Origin: Hyphomonadaceae bacterium
GTDB lineage: Bacteria > Pseudomonadota > Alphaproteobacteria > Caulobacterales > Hyphomonadaceae
DNA: 64,000 bases
Direction of reading: 5' to 3'
NCBI GenBank assembly: GCA_016714495.1
Contig: JADKDU010000002.1
Coordinates: 186,001 to 250,000, forward strand
Shown here: one piece after another, positions 44,753 through 52,982 of the stretch
How the letters are laid out: every line of letters starts with the position of its first letter
Numbering within the stretch: the first letter of the stretch is position 1
Made by a program: the position numbers and the translations under genes
The notes under the pieces: model-generated
The model's database searches: none
Seen by the model: only the letters and a program-made list of their open reading frames with translations
What the model was told of the DNA's origin: nothing

Positions 44753-46852
44753 TCATCGCCGTTTCGGCCTAAACGCGATCAGCACATTGCCCGGCGGCTC
44801 GCCGAAGCGCGCATAGCCTGATTGCACGAACAGAGTCCCGTCGCCCGCCACATACGGCGCGGAATCCAGGCCGCCGCCATGGCCCGCAACGCCGTTCACA
44901 GTGTCGGGAAAATCGCGATTGGTCATGTATTCGAACAGCACGTCACCCGTCTCGCTGTCGAAGATGCGCAGCATGCCCTGCGTCGTCCCCGTCACCACCG
45001 CGCCGTCCACCAGGAGCGGGGCAGGCGACATGCCGAGCCGGCACACCGCCGCGCGCTCGGGCGGGCGCACGGCCACCGCGCTCTCCGATGTCGTGACGCG
45101 TCCCTGCGCGCTGGCAGGAGTGGCGGCCGCGGCTGCCGGCGGCGTCGCAGGCCGTGTTGGCGCGGGCGTTACGCGCGGCGCTGGCGGAAGCAGCGGGGCA
45201 GTCACTGCCTGCATACGCCATTCCGGCGCGGGCTTGCGCGCCTTCGCTACCGGGAATTCCTGGCCGCAATCGCGCGCATTGTTGTTGTACGACCACTCGA
45301 TCTCGCCGGTCATCGCGTTGACCGCGCTGATGCCGGGCCCCCAGGCCGGGTTCTCGGTCGGGCTCGCGGGCCGGTTGCTGTCATTGTTAGGAACGAAGAT
45401 GCGCTGCCCGTCATAAGCCATGCCCCAGTGCACGCCGCCATTGGCCGACCCGCGCCCGACCTTGTTGCCCCACACCTGTTTGCCGGTGTCGGGATCGATC
45501 GCCCACAGGACGCCGGATTTTTGCCCCGCGATCACGAGCTCCGAACCATCGGTTCGCTTGATCAGCATCGACGTCGCGCCGAAATCATGGTCCGGGCTGT
45601 GATATTCCCCCGGCCAGTCGCAATTCGCGGCCTTGCGTCCGCACGCGTAGTTCCAGATGTCCGCCTTGGTCGCCTGGAACACCCAGCGCTTCTCGCCGGT
45701 GTCCATATCGTAGGCAATGATCGAGTCGGATGTATCTGTCGCCGGCCACGACACGTTCTCGCCTGTGCCGGCATAGATGACATTGCGTTTCGCATCGATC
45801 ACCGGCGTGGACCAGACGATCGCGCCCGACGGTCCCCATTGCTGCGTGCCGGTGCGGCTCAGCCTCACGGGCTGCGCCGGCTCCATTGTTTTGCCGGTCC
45901 ACAGCTTCTTGCCGGTCGCGAGATCGAACGCGATGACCGCGCCTTGCCCCTTGCAGCACTCGTAATCGTCTTGTCCCGCATAGTTCACCTCGATCGCTGA
46001 AACCGGCGTGATGACCTTGCCATCATGCACCACCGGCGCGCCCGTGATCCGGTTGTATTCATTCAGCCGCGCGTTCGACACCCACAGTTTCCGCCCTGTC
46101 TTCGCATCGACCGCGTGCACGAATCCGGCCGCATCTCCCATCACGATCGACGCGGGCGACTTGTCCGTCGCCTCCGCGAAGGTGAGGGAAGACCGCAGCG
46201 TCATCTCAGACGTGTACTGCCACTTCACGCACCCTGAATTCGTATCGAGCGCATAGAGTCGCCCCGTATCCGTGGCCGCAATGAAGATCGTGTCGCCGAT
46301 GATCACCGGCTGCGAACGCATGGTCGGCGTCTGCGGGAAGGCGATCACCCATGCTATCTCCAGATCCTTCATCTGATCGCGTTTGAGCCCCGTCTGGTCC
46401 GCCGTCTGCCGCCGGTTCGCATCATCCGTCACGCCGAACGTCACCGCCGTCCGTGACGCGCCCTCCAGCTTCACCTCCCGCACCTTCACCGGGCAGCGTG
46501 CAGAGTTTACCCACGCATCATTGCTGCCTTCCGATTCCGGCAGCCAGTTGATCAGCTCCGCCAGTTCTTTCTTGGGCACGTCCTGCGCCTGCAGCTTCAT
46601 GTAGCCGAGTTCAAGCGCATATTTCACCGTCGCCCGGTTCAGCGTGCGGATCGCCGCAAGCGACGGCGCGCCGCTCGTCTGCCCGTTGTCGTGGCAGGAT
46701 GCGCACCACTGGTCGTAGACCGCCTTGCCGGGATGCTCCGCGCCCTCAGCCGCCGTATGCTCCCCGCTCCCTGCTTCACCCGGCCGTGGCGCACACCCGG
46801 ACGCGCCCAGCACAACAGCAACCGCGAGCGCAAACGCGCGAACATGGCTCAT
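44753..46852 (-). CDS. cytochrome c / PQQ-propeller lipoprotein (quinoprotein dehydrogenase-like)
   Basis: A 699-residue exported lipoprotein. The signal ends LGASGC (Cys about 21). A cytochrome c domain (residues 40-105) carries WCASCH, the haem c site. An eight-bladed PQQ-type propeller fills the rest: repeats such as GRLYALDTNSGCVKWQY, GFVHAVDAKTGRKLW and AFDLATGKKLWTGK. A Pro/Ala-rich insert (about residues 560-610) interrupts the propeller before the final blades. The layout is that of PVA-dehydrogenase-type or alcohol-dehydrogenase-like quinoproteins; the substrate is unknown. ATG 46852 follows GGAGGACTTTCC. Confidence 0.85.
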   Translation of the reverse strand: MSHVRAFALAVAVVLGASGCAPRPGEAGSGEHTAAEGAEHPGKAVYDQWCASCHDNGQTSGAPSLAAIRTLNRATVKYALELGYMKLQAQDVPKKELAELINWLPESEGSNDAWVNSARCPVKVREVKLEGASRTAVTFGVTDDANRRQTADQTGLKRDQMKDLEIAWVIAFPQTPTMRSQPVIIGDTIFIAATDTGRLYALDTNSGCVKWQYTSEMTLRSSLTFAEATDKSPASIVMGDAAGFVHAVDAKTGRKLWVSNARLNEYNRITGAPVVHDGKVITPVSAIEVNYAGQDDYECCKGQGAVIAFDLATGKKLWTGKTMEPAQPVRLSRTGTQQWGPSGAIVWSTPVIDAKRNVIYAGTGENVSWPATDTSDSIIAYDMDTGEKRWVFQATKADIWNYACGRKAANCDWPGEYHSPDHDFGATSMLIKRTDGSELVIAGQKSGVLWAIDPDTGKQVWGNKVGRGSANGGVHWGMAYDGQRIFVPNNDSNRPASPTENPAWGPGISAVNAMTGEIEWSYNNNARDCGQEFPVAKARKPAPEWRMQAVTAPLLPPAPRVTPAPTRPATPPAAAAATPASAQGRVTTSESAVAVRPPERAAVCRLGMSPAPLLVDGAVVTGTTQGMLRIFDSETGDVLFEYMTNRDFPDTVNGVAGHGGGLDSAPYVAGDGTLFVQSGYARFGEPPGNVLIAFRPKRR

Positions 46853-46953
46853 GGAAAGTCCTCCCGAGGAGTCTGCGCTCCCTGGCCCCAACCGTACCGC
46901 GGCGCCCCGCCGTTGCAAGGCGTCGCGGCCGGGTCTTCAACGGATGAAGAGGC

Positions 46954-47925
46954 TTATTCCGCCGCGATCGCCGTGCGCCGCGCCTGTGAGGCCGCATGGC
47001 TCGCCAGCGCCCAGCTCAACAGCCGGTCGAGCCCCGTATGGAAGCCCTGCGGTCGCCAGCCCAGGTCGCGCTCCGCCTCAATCGTATCCAGCATCGGGCC
47101 GGCCGAGGCTCCTGCGCCACCGCCGTCCACGACCAGCAGGCTCGACCAGGACTGCCGTGTCATCGGCGAACGCTCATCCAGCAACGAGCAAACAGACTCG
47201 GCGATATCAATATCCCGCCGCTCGGCCCCAACCGACAGGTCAAACCGCGACAACGGCGGGGCTGCTTGCGCCGCCAGCAGGAGCCCCGAAGCAAAATCCC
47301 GGATCGGCAGCCAGTCGCGCACCGTTTCGCCGCTCGCCGCCATCTGGAATGGCTGCCCGTACAACAGTGACGCCACCAACCGCGCCATGAACGACGCGTT
47401 CGCCTGCCATGGCCCGAACGCTTCGCCCGCAACACAAGTCACCAGCGGCACGTCATTCGCCCGCGCCCACCGGTCGAGCAGGGCGGCTGCAGCCCCCCGC
47501 GCCGCGTGGGATCGCGTCGGCGTTTCCGGCACATCGCTCTCGCCACGCTCGGCATGCACCAGCCGAAACCGGCGCCGCTCGTCGCCTGTCAGCTTCTCGC
47601 AATACTGCCGCGCCGCTTCAATAACCGCGAATGCGCCGCCGATCTCGCTATCGACCATGGCGCCCGGATCATCGTCGACGCTGGCCGCGAGGTGGATCAC
47701 CGCGTCAGGCGCAAACTCGCGCATGATCGCGCGGATCATCGCCCGGTCAGTGACATCAGCCTCGAGCCGGGCATAGCCTTCGCGCTGCGCAACAGGCCCC
47801 AGCGCTGGAACGGCAATGTTCTTCTTCCGGCGATCCAGGTTGAGCACTTGGTCGCCGCGTTCGACAGCCAGCCGCACCACGGCCGCGCCGACAAACCCAC
47901 ACCCACCTGTCACGAGGACGCGCAT
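46954..47925 (-). CDS. NAD-dependent sugar epimerase/dehydratase-like protein with degenerate active site
   Basis: A 323-residue extended SDR: MRVLVTGGCGFVGAAV binds NAD, DAVIHLAASVDDDPG and VRDWLPIRDFASGLLLA are RmlB/GalE-like motifs. The usual YxxxK catalytic pair in PYSASK is replaced by RSHAARGAAAAL, so Tyr and Lys are missing. It may be a non-catalytic homologue or an enzyme with an altered mechanism. ATG 47925 lies 36 bases or more downstream of a CtrA-like motif and a GTTAAC. Neighbouring genes give no sugar pathway. Confidence 0.8.
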   Translation of the reverse strand: MRVLVTGGCGFVGAAVVRLAVERGDQVLNLDRRKKNIAVPALGPVAQREGYARLEADVTDRAMIRAIMREFAPDAVIHLAASVDDDPGAMVDSEIGGAFAVIEAARQYCEKLTGDERRRFRLVHAERGESDVPETPTRSHAARGAAAALLDRWARANDVPLVTCVAGEAFGPWQANASFMARLVASLLYGQPFQMAASGETVRDWLPIRDFASGLLLAAQAAPPLSRFDLSVGAERRDIDIAESVCSLLDERSPMTRQSWSSLLVVDGGGAGASAGPMLDTIEAERDLGWRPQGFHTGLDRLLSWALASHAASQARRTAIAAE

Positions 47926-47961
47926 AGGGCCCCAACCCTTCAACCGAAAAGGTATCCAACC

Positions 47962-47998
47962 GTTAACGGATGGGCTTCTATGGTTAGCGGGTGGTTAA
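47962..47998. promoter_or_regulatory. CtrA-like site before the epimerase-like gene
   Basis: TTAG (47984-47987) and TTAA (47995-47998) are separated by 7 bases (CGGGTGG), the CtrA spacing, one base off the TTAA-N7-TTAA consensus. A further GTTAAC palindrome is at 47962-47967. The region is 37-73 bases upstream of the epimerase ATG. Confidence 0.5.
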
Positions 47999-48014
47999 CA
48001 GCTGTTCGTGAGCG

Positions 48015-48572
48015 TTATTGCGCCGGTGTCGACGGAGCGGCAGGGGCGGTGGGGGGCGCCGCTGGCTCCGCGGGAATATCAGCCGTCGGACGGTCGAACT
48101 GATAGACCACTTCGCCAGCCTGCATCAGCAGGCGATCCTGCTTCACCAGATGATAGATCTGCACCGCGCCGCCACTGGCCGTGCATGTCTGCTTCAGCAC
48201 TGCGACGCTATCGCCCGCAACGCCCAGCGTCGACGCAGCCATCGCGGCGTCCGTCACTTTTCCGTTGAATAGCCCAACCACCGGCGCCGTTTCCACCACG
48301 CCCGTCGCGGCCGCACAGGTCAGCGCCGCCGGCCCGGACGAAGCCGTCTCGCTGAGCGTCAGCGTCTTCTCCAGGATTTCTGGATCAGCCTCGGGCAGGA
48401 ATCCGTCCCCCGCGAACCAGGGCGCAACGATATGGCCGCTCACCTTCCACTCGCCGATGAAGGACGCAGGCGTTGCATCGCCCGCCTTCACGCTACCGCC
48501 GCCAGACGATTCAGATCCGGAACAGGCCGCCAAGGCGAACGGCGTCAACACAGCAACAGAAAGAAAGCGCAT
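48015..48572 (-). CDS. lipoprotein of unknown function (paralogue of 48577-49110)
   Basis: A 185-residue lipoprotein: FALAAC puts the lipidated cysteine at residue 17. After a Ser/Gly linker comes GEWKVSGHIVAPWFAGDG, then a strand-rich domain with two cysteines (LTCAAATG and KQTCTASGG), and a Pro/Ala-rich tail. ATG 48572 follows GGTGGGTGA. The upstream gene's product carries a matching GAWSMTAAKIAPWW segment and stops 5 bases before this ATG, so the two are an operon of related lipoproteins. Confidence 0.75.
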   Translation of the reverse strand: MRFLSVAVLTPFALAACSGSESSGGGSVKAGDATPASFIGEWKVSGHIVAPWFAGDGFLPEADPEILEKTLTLSETASSGPAALTCAAATGVVETAPVVGLFNGKVTDAAMAASTLGVAGDSVAVLKQTCTASGGAVQIYHLVKQDRLLMQAGEVVYQFDRPTADIPAEPAAPPTAPAAPSTPAQ

Positions 48573-48576
48573 CACG

Positions 48577-49110
48577 TCACCCACCTACGAACCTGAAGGT
48601 ATAAAGCACGTTGTCGAGCCCGAGCATGATCGTGCTCGGGTCGACCATCGGGAAATCGAGCGATACATCGGCCGCGCCCGATGCGCACGTGAAGTTCAGT
48701 GTCACAATTCCGTCCGGCTTGAAGCCCAGCGCCGCCGCATCATTCGCCGGGTCGGGCAGGTTGCCTTCAAACAGTGTCTGCGGCTGCACGGTGTTCACCG
48801 TGTAATGCGGATTATCGCACATCAGGATCGGTGGCCCGGATGTCTTGTTCGCGCCCAGCACCACCTTGGCCAAGGCTGGGTCCGGCGCGGGCTCCTCGCC
48901 CTTGCCATCCCACCACGGCGCGATCTTGGCGGCAGTCATGCTCCACGCGCCGAAAAACGGATTGCGTGGCGTGACCGCTTCGGGTCCGACTGCTGGACCA
49001 TCCACAGGCGCCTCGACGTCGGCGGCGTCAGGCTCATTCGCCAGCCCGCAGGCCGACAGCATCAGCACGGCCGCAAGCGCCGGCACACACGGGAACCTTC
49101 CAGCTCTCAT
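48577..49110 (-). CDS. lipoprotein of unknown function (paralogue of 48015-48572)
   Basis: A 177-residue lipoprotein from ATG 49110, 5 bases after GGAGCGAAAG. LMLSAC marks the cysteine at residue 21. A flexible Asp/Glu/Pro/Ala stretch is followed by GAWSMTAAKIAPWWDGKG and a domain with two cysteines (LMCDNPHYTVN and NFTCASGAAD), as in the downstream gene. No known domain. The frame extends to 49209 in the upstream direction without a start signal. Confidence 0.75.
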   Translation of the reverse strand: MRAGRFPCVPALAAVLMLSACGLANEPDAADVEAPVDGPAVGPEAVTPRNPFFGAWSMTAAKIAPWWDGKGEEPAPDPALAKVVLGANKTSGPPILMCDNPHYTVNTVQPQTLFEGNLPDPANDAAALGFKPDGIVTLNFTCASGAADVSLDFPMVDPSTIMLGLDNVLYTFRFVGG

Positions 49111-49165
49111 CTTTCGCTCCGCCGCATCCTGCCTGATCCTGTCCTTCGCCCGGTTTGTCAAACCG

Positions 49166-49978
49166 TCAGCGTCCACCCTGCCGCGGCGCAAACACGTGCG
49201 ACAGCGCAATCGCCCCCGCCGTCGCTACATTGAGGCTGTCGATCCCTGGCGACATTGCAATCGACACCCGCCTGCATCGCTCCATCAGGGCAAGCGGCAG
49301 CCCAGGTCCTTCCGCTCCCAGCACAATCGCCAGCCGCTCAGGTCGCGCCAACGTGTGCAACGGCGCGCCGCCCGTCGGGCTCAGCGCCCATGGCTCGACG
49401 CCAGCTGCTTCGAGCGCGGCGATCATCGACTCGCCATCGCCCGAACGCGCGGACGGCAATGATAGGGCTGTCCCTGCGGAGACGCGGATCGACTTGCGAT
49501 AGAGCGGATCGCAACTCGTCGCATCCAGCAAGACCGCATCCGCGCCCAGCGCCGTCGCGTTGCGGAAACACGCGCCGACATTGTCATGGTTCGACAGTGC
49601 GATTAGCGCAAGCAGGGTCAGCGGCCCCGCCGGCAGCGTCGCTGTCAGGTCTTCCACTGTCTGCTCCGCTTCGCGCCGCGCCACGGCAAGCACGCCACGA
49701 TGAATGTGAAATCCGGTGATGCCATCCATCACACACTGCGGCGCCGTGTAGACTGGCACGGCGGGACCAAGTTTCGCCAGCAACGCGGTCAGCGGCCCGA
49801 CCCGGTTCTCGGCCAGGAACACCGATTCAACCGGAAACCGCGACGCTTCCACCAGCCGCGTCAGCGTCACCTTCCCCTCGACAATGAAGCGCTGCGCATT
49901 GCGCAGAAGATCGCGCTCCTTCACGCCCCGATAGGGCGCCAGTCGCGGATCGTCCGCGGATGTCAAAGGTATGATCAT
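49166..49978 (-). CDS. TrmH/SpoU-family RNA methyltransferase
   Basis: A 270-residue SPOUT enzyme that 2'-O-methylates tRNA or rRNA with S-adenosylmethionine. The N-terminal 100 residues are the substrate-recognition domain (RFIVEGKVTLTRL). The SPOUT motifs are NHDNVGACFRNATALGAD (motif 1), IVLGAEGPGL (motif 2) and LNVATAGAIALS (motif 3). Motif 3 usually reads SLNVSVAxG; here Val-Ala. The RNA target cannot be read from sequence. ATG 49978; upstream 25 codons in frame lack support. Confidence 0.92.
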   Translation of the reverse strand: MIIPLTSADDPRLAPYRGVKERDLLRNAQRFIVEGKVTLTRLVEASRFPVESVFLAENRVGPLTALLAKLGPAVPVYTAPQCVMDGITGFHIHRGVLAVARREAEQTVEDLTATLPAGPLTLLALIALSNHDNVGACFRNATALGADAVLLDATSCDPLYRKSIRVSAGTALSLPSARSGDGESMIAALEAAGVEPWALSPTGGAPLHTLARPERLAIVLGAEGPGLPLALMERCRRVSIAMSPGIDSLNVATAGAIALSHVFAPRQGGR

Positions 49979-50565
49979 GTCCGCTTTTGACCCGCACGCA
50001 CCGCGCGCGCAAGCGCGTTGACAGATGTGCGCGCTCATTGGCACTGGGCGCAATCGCCCTGCGGGACGCTGTCGCTCCGTCCCAGATGAAGGGCCGGGGA
50101 CGTGGGCGCGCCCCGCTGATGGGCTGCTGCTTCAAGGCGGCCTACCGACAAAAAAGGAAGCGGTTTCCCGTCGATGCTGCGCGTCAACCCTCGCAATCGC
50201 TTGTCGCCAGCGGGCTCTTGTAGGTGTTGCGCCTCTTGGATCCCCAAGGCTCCTGCGCCGTGCCTGCCTGTCTCAGCGACAAGGGACCCAGCGCTTTTCC
50301 TCGCAGTGGATGTGTGGATGACAGCATTGCGGAGGACCAAACTGCTCGATCGCATCGCCCCTCGCGCCGTTGAACATCGCGACAGGCCTTGATGCGGGGG
50401 CGACATGGGAAATATCTCACGGGGTGGGACAAGGTGGGGAGCGAGGCTTTATCCCCATCTGCTTTCGCGCCTGGGCGTTGAGACTGTTGGGAGAGCTGGC
50501 TTGCGGGCGGGATTGGATTCCGCGGAGTTGCGGGTGTGATGGGCGGGGGCGCCTTTGGGCGAGGC
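49979..50565. other. 587-base region without a recognised gene
   Basis: Several overlapping reading frames of 70-120 codons run on both strands, none with a convincing ribosome binding site, conserved motif or typical composition. I searched for tRNA, tmRNA, 4.5S and RNase P RNA signatures by eye and found none. It may hold an unrecognised RNA or a gene remnant. Confidence 0.35.
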
Positions 50566-50988
50566 CTAAGCCTGTTTCCGCCTCAACAGCTTCAATCCCG
50601 ACCAGTCCGCATCCACCGCGCAGACCTTCACGTCTACCAGTCCCATCGGCAGGCATACCTTGCGGATGCCGTCTTCGGTCAGATCGACGAACAGCTTAGA
50701 TGTCTTCTTCGGCCACGACACCCAGATCATGCCGCCGGTCGCAAGGCGCGGCTCCAGCTTCGGAAGATCGCGGGCAAGAGCCGTTGCATCCTTCAGGAAC
50801 AGATGGATGAAGTCGAAGCTGCCCGTTGCTGGCGCGGATTTCTTCACCGCGATCGCCGCGCCATCCGTCAGCTCGGCATAATCGCCAGGCGGCGCAATGA
50901 CGATCGCTTTCAATCCGTCCTTCCAGCCCAGCTTGGCGATCAGGCTCTTGCCCGAATACCCGGCCGCGCGGGAAGCCGACTTTGGCAT
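50566..50988 (-). CDS. DUF3052-family protein
   Basis: A 140-residue soluble protein. The opening AGYSGKSLIAKLGWKDG and the segments FDFIHLFLKDATALARDLPKLE and GMIWVSWPKKTSK are typical of DUF3052. ATG 50988. The stop falls in a stretch of otherwise gene-free DNA. The role is unknown. It lies 13 bases after dapD on the same strand, so it may be cotranscribed with it. Confidence 0.85.
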   Translation of the reverse strand: MPKSASRAAGYSGKSLIAKLGWKDGLKAIVIAPPGDYAELTDGAAIAVKKSAPATGSFDFIHLFLKDATALARDLPKLEPRLATGGMIWVSWPKKTSKLFVDLTEDGIRKVCLPMGLVDVKVCAVDADWSGLKLLRRKQA

Positions 50989-51001
50989 CAGGTATGGCCC
51001 A

Positions 51002-51853
51002 TCAGGCGCGCAGCAGCTCGTTCACGCTGGTCTTCGAGCGTGTGCCCGCATCGACCTGCTTCACGATCACGGCGCAGTAGAGCGATGGCGCCCAGTCCTG
51101 TCCCGGCATCGGCTTGGTCGACGGGCGGTTGCCAGCGACTACGACAGAGTAGGGCGGCACTTCGCCATACAGCGTCTCGCCCGTTTCGCGGTTCACGATC
51201 GGCGTCGACTGGCCGAGATAGACGCCCATGCCGATGACCGAGCCTTCGCGCACGATCACGCCCTCGGCCACTTCCGAACGGGCGCCGACAAAGCAGTTGT
51301 CCTCGATGATCACTGGATTGGCCTGCAGCGGCTCAAGCACACCGCCGATGCCGACGCCGCCGGAGAGGTGGCAGTGCTTGCCGATCTGGGCGCACGAGCC
51401 GACGGTGGTCCACGTGTCGACCATCGTGCCTTCGCCGACATAGGCGCCGATATTGGTGAAGCTCGGCATCAGCACGGCGTCGGGCGCGATGAAGGCGCCG
51501 TGGCGCACGATGGCGCCCGGCACGGCGCGGAATTTCCTGACGATGAAATCATCGGGACCCCAGCCGTCGAATTTGGAGGGCACCTTGTCCCACCAGGCGC
51601 CTGGGCCCGGTCCGCCCGGCACCAGCGTGTTGGCGTTGATGCGGAAGGACAGCAGCACCGCCTTCTTAAGCCACTGGTTGACAACCCACTTGCCGGACGC
51701 GTCCTTTTCGGCGACGCGCAGCGTGCCGGAATCGAGCGCCGTCAGCGCCGCTTCCACGGCGTCACGCGCCGGGCCTCTGGTGTTGACGCCCAGCGATGTC
51801 CGATCTTCCCACGCGGTGTCGATAGTGGCGGCCAGGGCTGTTATGTCGGTCAC
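51002..51853 (-). CDS. dapD: 2,3,4,5-tetrahydropyridine-2,6-dicarboxylate N-succinyltransferase
   Basis: Succinylates tetrahydrodipicolinate in lysine/diaminopimelate synthesis. The 283-residue product has the N-terminal helical domain (DITALAATIDTAWEDR) and a left-handed beta-helix built from hexapeptide repeats (AIVRHGAFIAPDAVLM, IGAYVGEGTMVDTWTTVG, IEDNCFVGARSEVAEG). Catalytic Asp/Glu residues lie within MVDTWTTVG and NCFVGARSEV. GTG 51853, 5 bases after GGAGA, is the start; the 69-codon upstream extension is a shadow. It lies in a short cluster with argB and the DUF1036 gene. Confidence 0.97.
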   Translation of the reverse strand: MTDITALAATIDTAWEDRTSLGVNTRGPARDAVEAALTALDSGTLRVAEKDASGKWVVNQWLKKAVLLSFRINANTLVPGGPGPGAWWDKVPSKFDGWGPDDFIVRKFRAVPGAIVRHGAFIAPDAVLMPSFTNIGAYVGEGTMVDTWTTVGSCAQIGKHCHLSGGVGIGGVLEPLQANPVIIEDNCFVGARSEVAEGVIVREGSVIGMGVYLGQSTPIVNRETGETLYGEVPPYSVVVAGNRPSTKPMPGQDWAPSLYCAVIVKQVDAGTRSKTSVNELLRA

Positions 51854-51926
51854 ACTGATCTCCGTCCGAGGGGGTCCGGCGGAATTACATCGTCCGGCGC
51901 GCCGCGCCAAACAGATTCGCAATATC

Positions 51927-52982
51927 CTAGGGTTGGGCGCGGGTGGGCGCGCCAAAGGCGCTGTCGAAGAATTCGTACACCAGCTTGCCCTCTTCAGGGG
52001 CGGCAGTCTCGACGAATTTCTCTGATCGATACCGACGCAGTTCGCAATTCTCGTTGCCAAGGATCGCGAACTGCGCGCGCGAGGTGCAGAATTTGGTTGC
52101 GGCGTTCTTCAGCGTACGCACGCCCTGCGGCGTCGCCATCTCGGCGAAGACATAGTGCGGCGCGGTGATCAGGCTTTCATCGACGGTGCGGACACAAAGG
52201 TTCGCCTCGATCGTCCACCAACCGCGGGATTCGAGACCGTCCGGCCGGAAGCGCGCCATGGCTGCGATGATGCGGTTGCCCGTGCGGTTGCACAGCATCA
52301 TGCCAACCTGCATCGAGCGCTTGCGGGCGACGTCTTCGAGAATGTCGATCAGCTCGCCCATCGGCGTCGTCGCGGGCTGCTTGCGCTCGGCGAGGAAGGC
52401 CGTGATGGCGGCGCGGGTCTCGCGGCCGAGATAGCCGTCGACCACGTCCTGGAAGATACCAGCGTCATTCAGCAGGCGTTGCACGCCGGCGTTCTCCGGC
52501 GACTGGCCGCCCTTGTTGTAGAGGTCGGTTTCCTTGAACGTCATCGACCCGCTGCCTTTGTCGAAGCGCACGGCCTGGAAGCCGCGTTGTTCGAGACCCA
52601 TGGAGGCGCAGGAGGAGGGGTTCTCGACGGCGAAGGAGCCGTTGGTGTCGACGCAGAGGGGAATCTCGCCGCTCCAGTCGCGCTGGCCGCCGCGATGCGC
52701 CTTGGAGGAGCGAGCGAACACAAAATAGACGCCGGGCTTCAGCGCGCCCTGGATTGCCAAGCGGCACTGGCCGGGGCGAAGGCGCGTCCAGCCCTCGACG
52801 ATCACATCTTCGCCATCCGGCCGGCCTGTGGCCGCTTCGATCACGAAGCTGGTCTGGTTGCACAGCTCCCACCCGCTCGATCCGCCCTGCGCGGAGGAGG
52901 GCAGGCTCAGCGAAGCGAATGCCAGCGCTAGAAGCGCCAACAGCTTGAGGAATCCCCTAGCGAACCAGCGTGCCAGCGCCAT
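51927..52982 (-). CDS. secreted protein with two DUF1036 domains around a peptidoglycan-binding-like segment
   Basis: A 351-residue protein with a signal or anchor helix (residues 9-32, ending SAQGG). DUF1036-like domain 1 spans about 35-160 (WELCNQTSFVIEAATG, RPGQCRLAI); domain 2 about 235-345 (MLCNRTGNRIIAAMARF). Between them, VQRLLNDAGIFQDVVDGYLG then RETRAAITAFLAER looks like a PG_binding_1 helix bundle. DUF1036 proteins are secreted and of unknown function in Alphaproteobacteria. ATG 52982 lies inside the end of argB (26-base overlap). Confidence 0.8.
   Translation of the reverse strand: MALARWFARGFLKLLALLALAFASLSLPSSAQGGSSGWELCNQTSFVIEAATGRPDGEDVIVEGWTRLRPGQCRLAIQGALKPGVYFVFARSSKAHRGGQRDWSGEIPLCVDTNGSFAVENPSSCASMGLEQRGFQAVRFDKGSGSMTFKETDLYNKGGQSPENAGVQRLLNDAGIFQDVVDGYLGRETRAAITAFLAERKQPATTPMGELIDILEDVARKRSMQVGMMLCNRTGNRIIAAMARFRPDGLESRGWWTIEANLCVRTVDESLITAPHYVFAEMATPQGVRTLKNAATKFCTSRAQFAILGNENCELRRYRSEKFVETAAPEEGKLVYEFFDSAFGAPTRAQP

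Noticed and set aside
49979..50565. Possible RNA gene in the gap before DUF3052
   Set aside because: No tRNA, tmRNA, 4.5S or RNase P signature seen by eye; listed only as unresolved region.
51854..52060. 69-codon N-terminal extension of dapD
   Set aside because: Overlaps the DUF1036 gene; GTG 51853 with GGAGA gives the normal DapD length.
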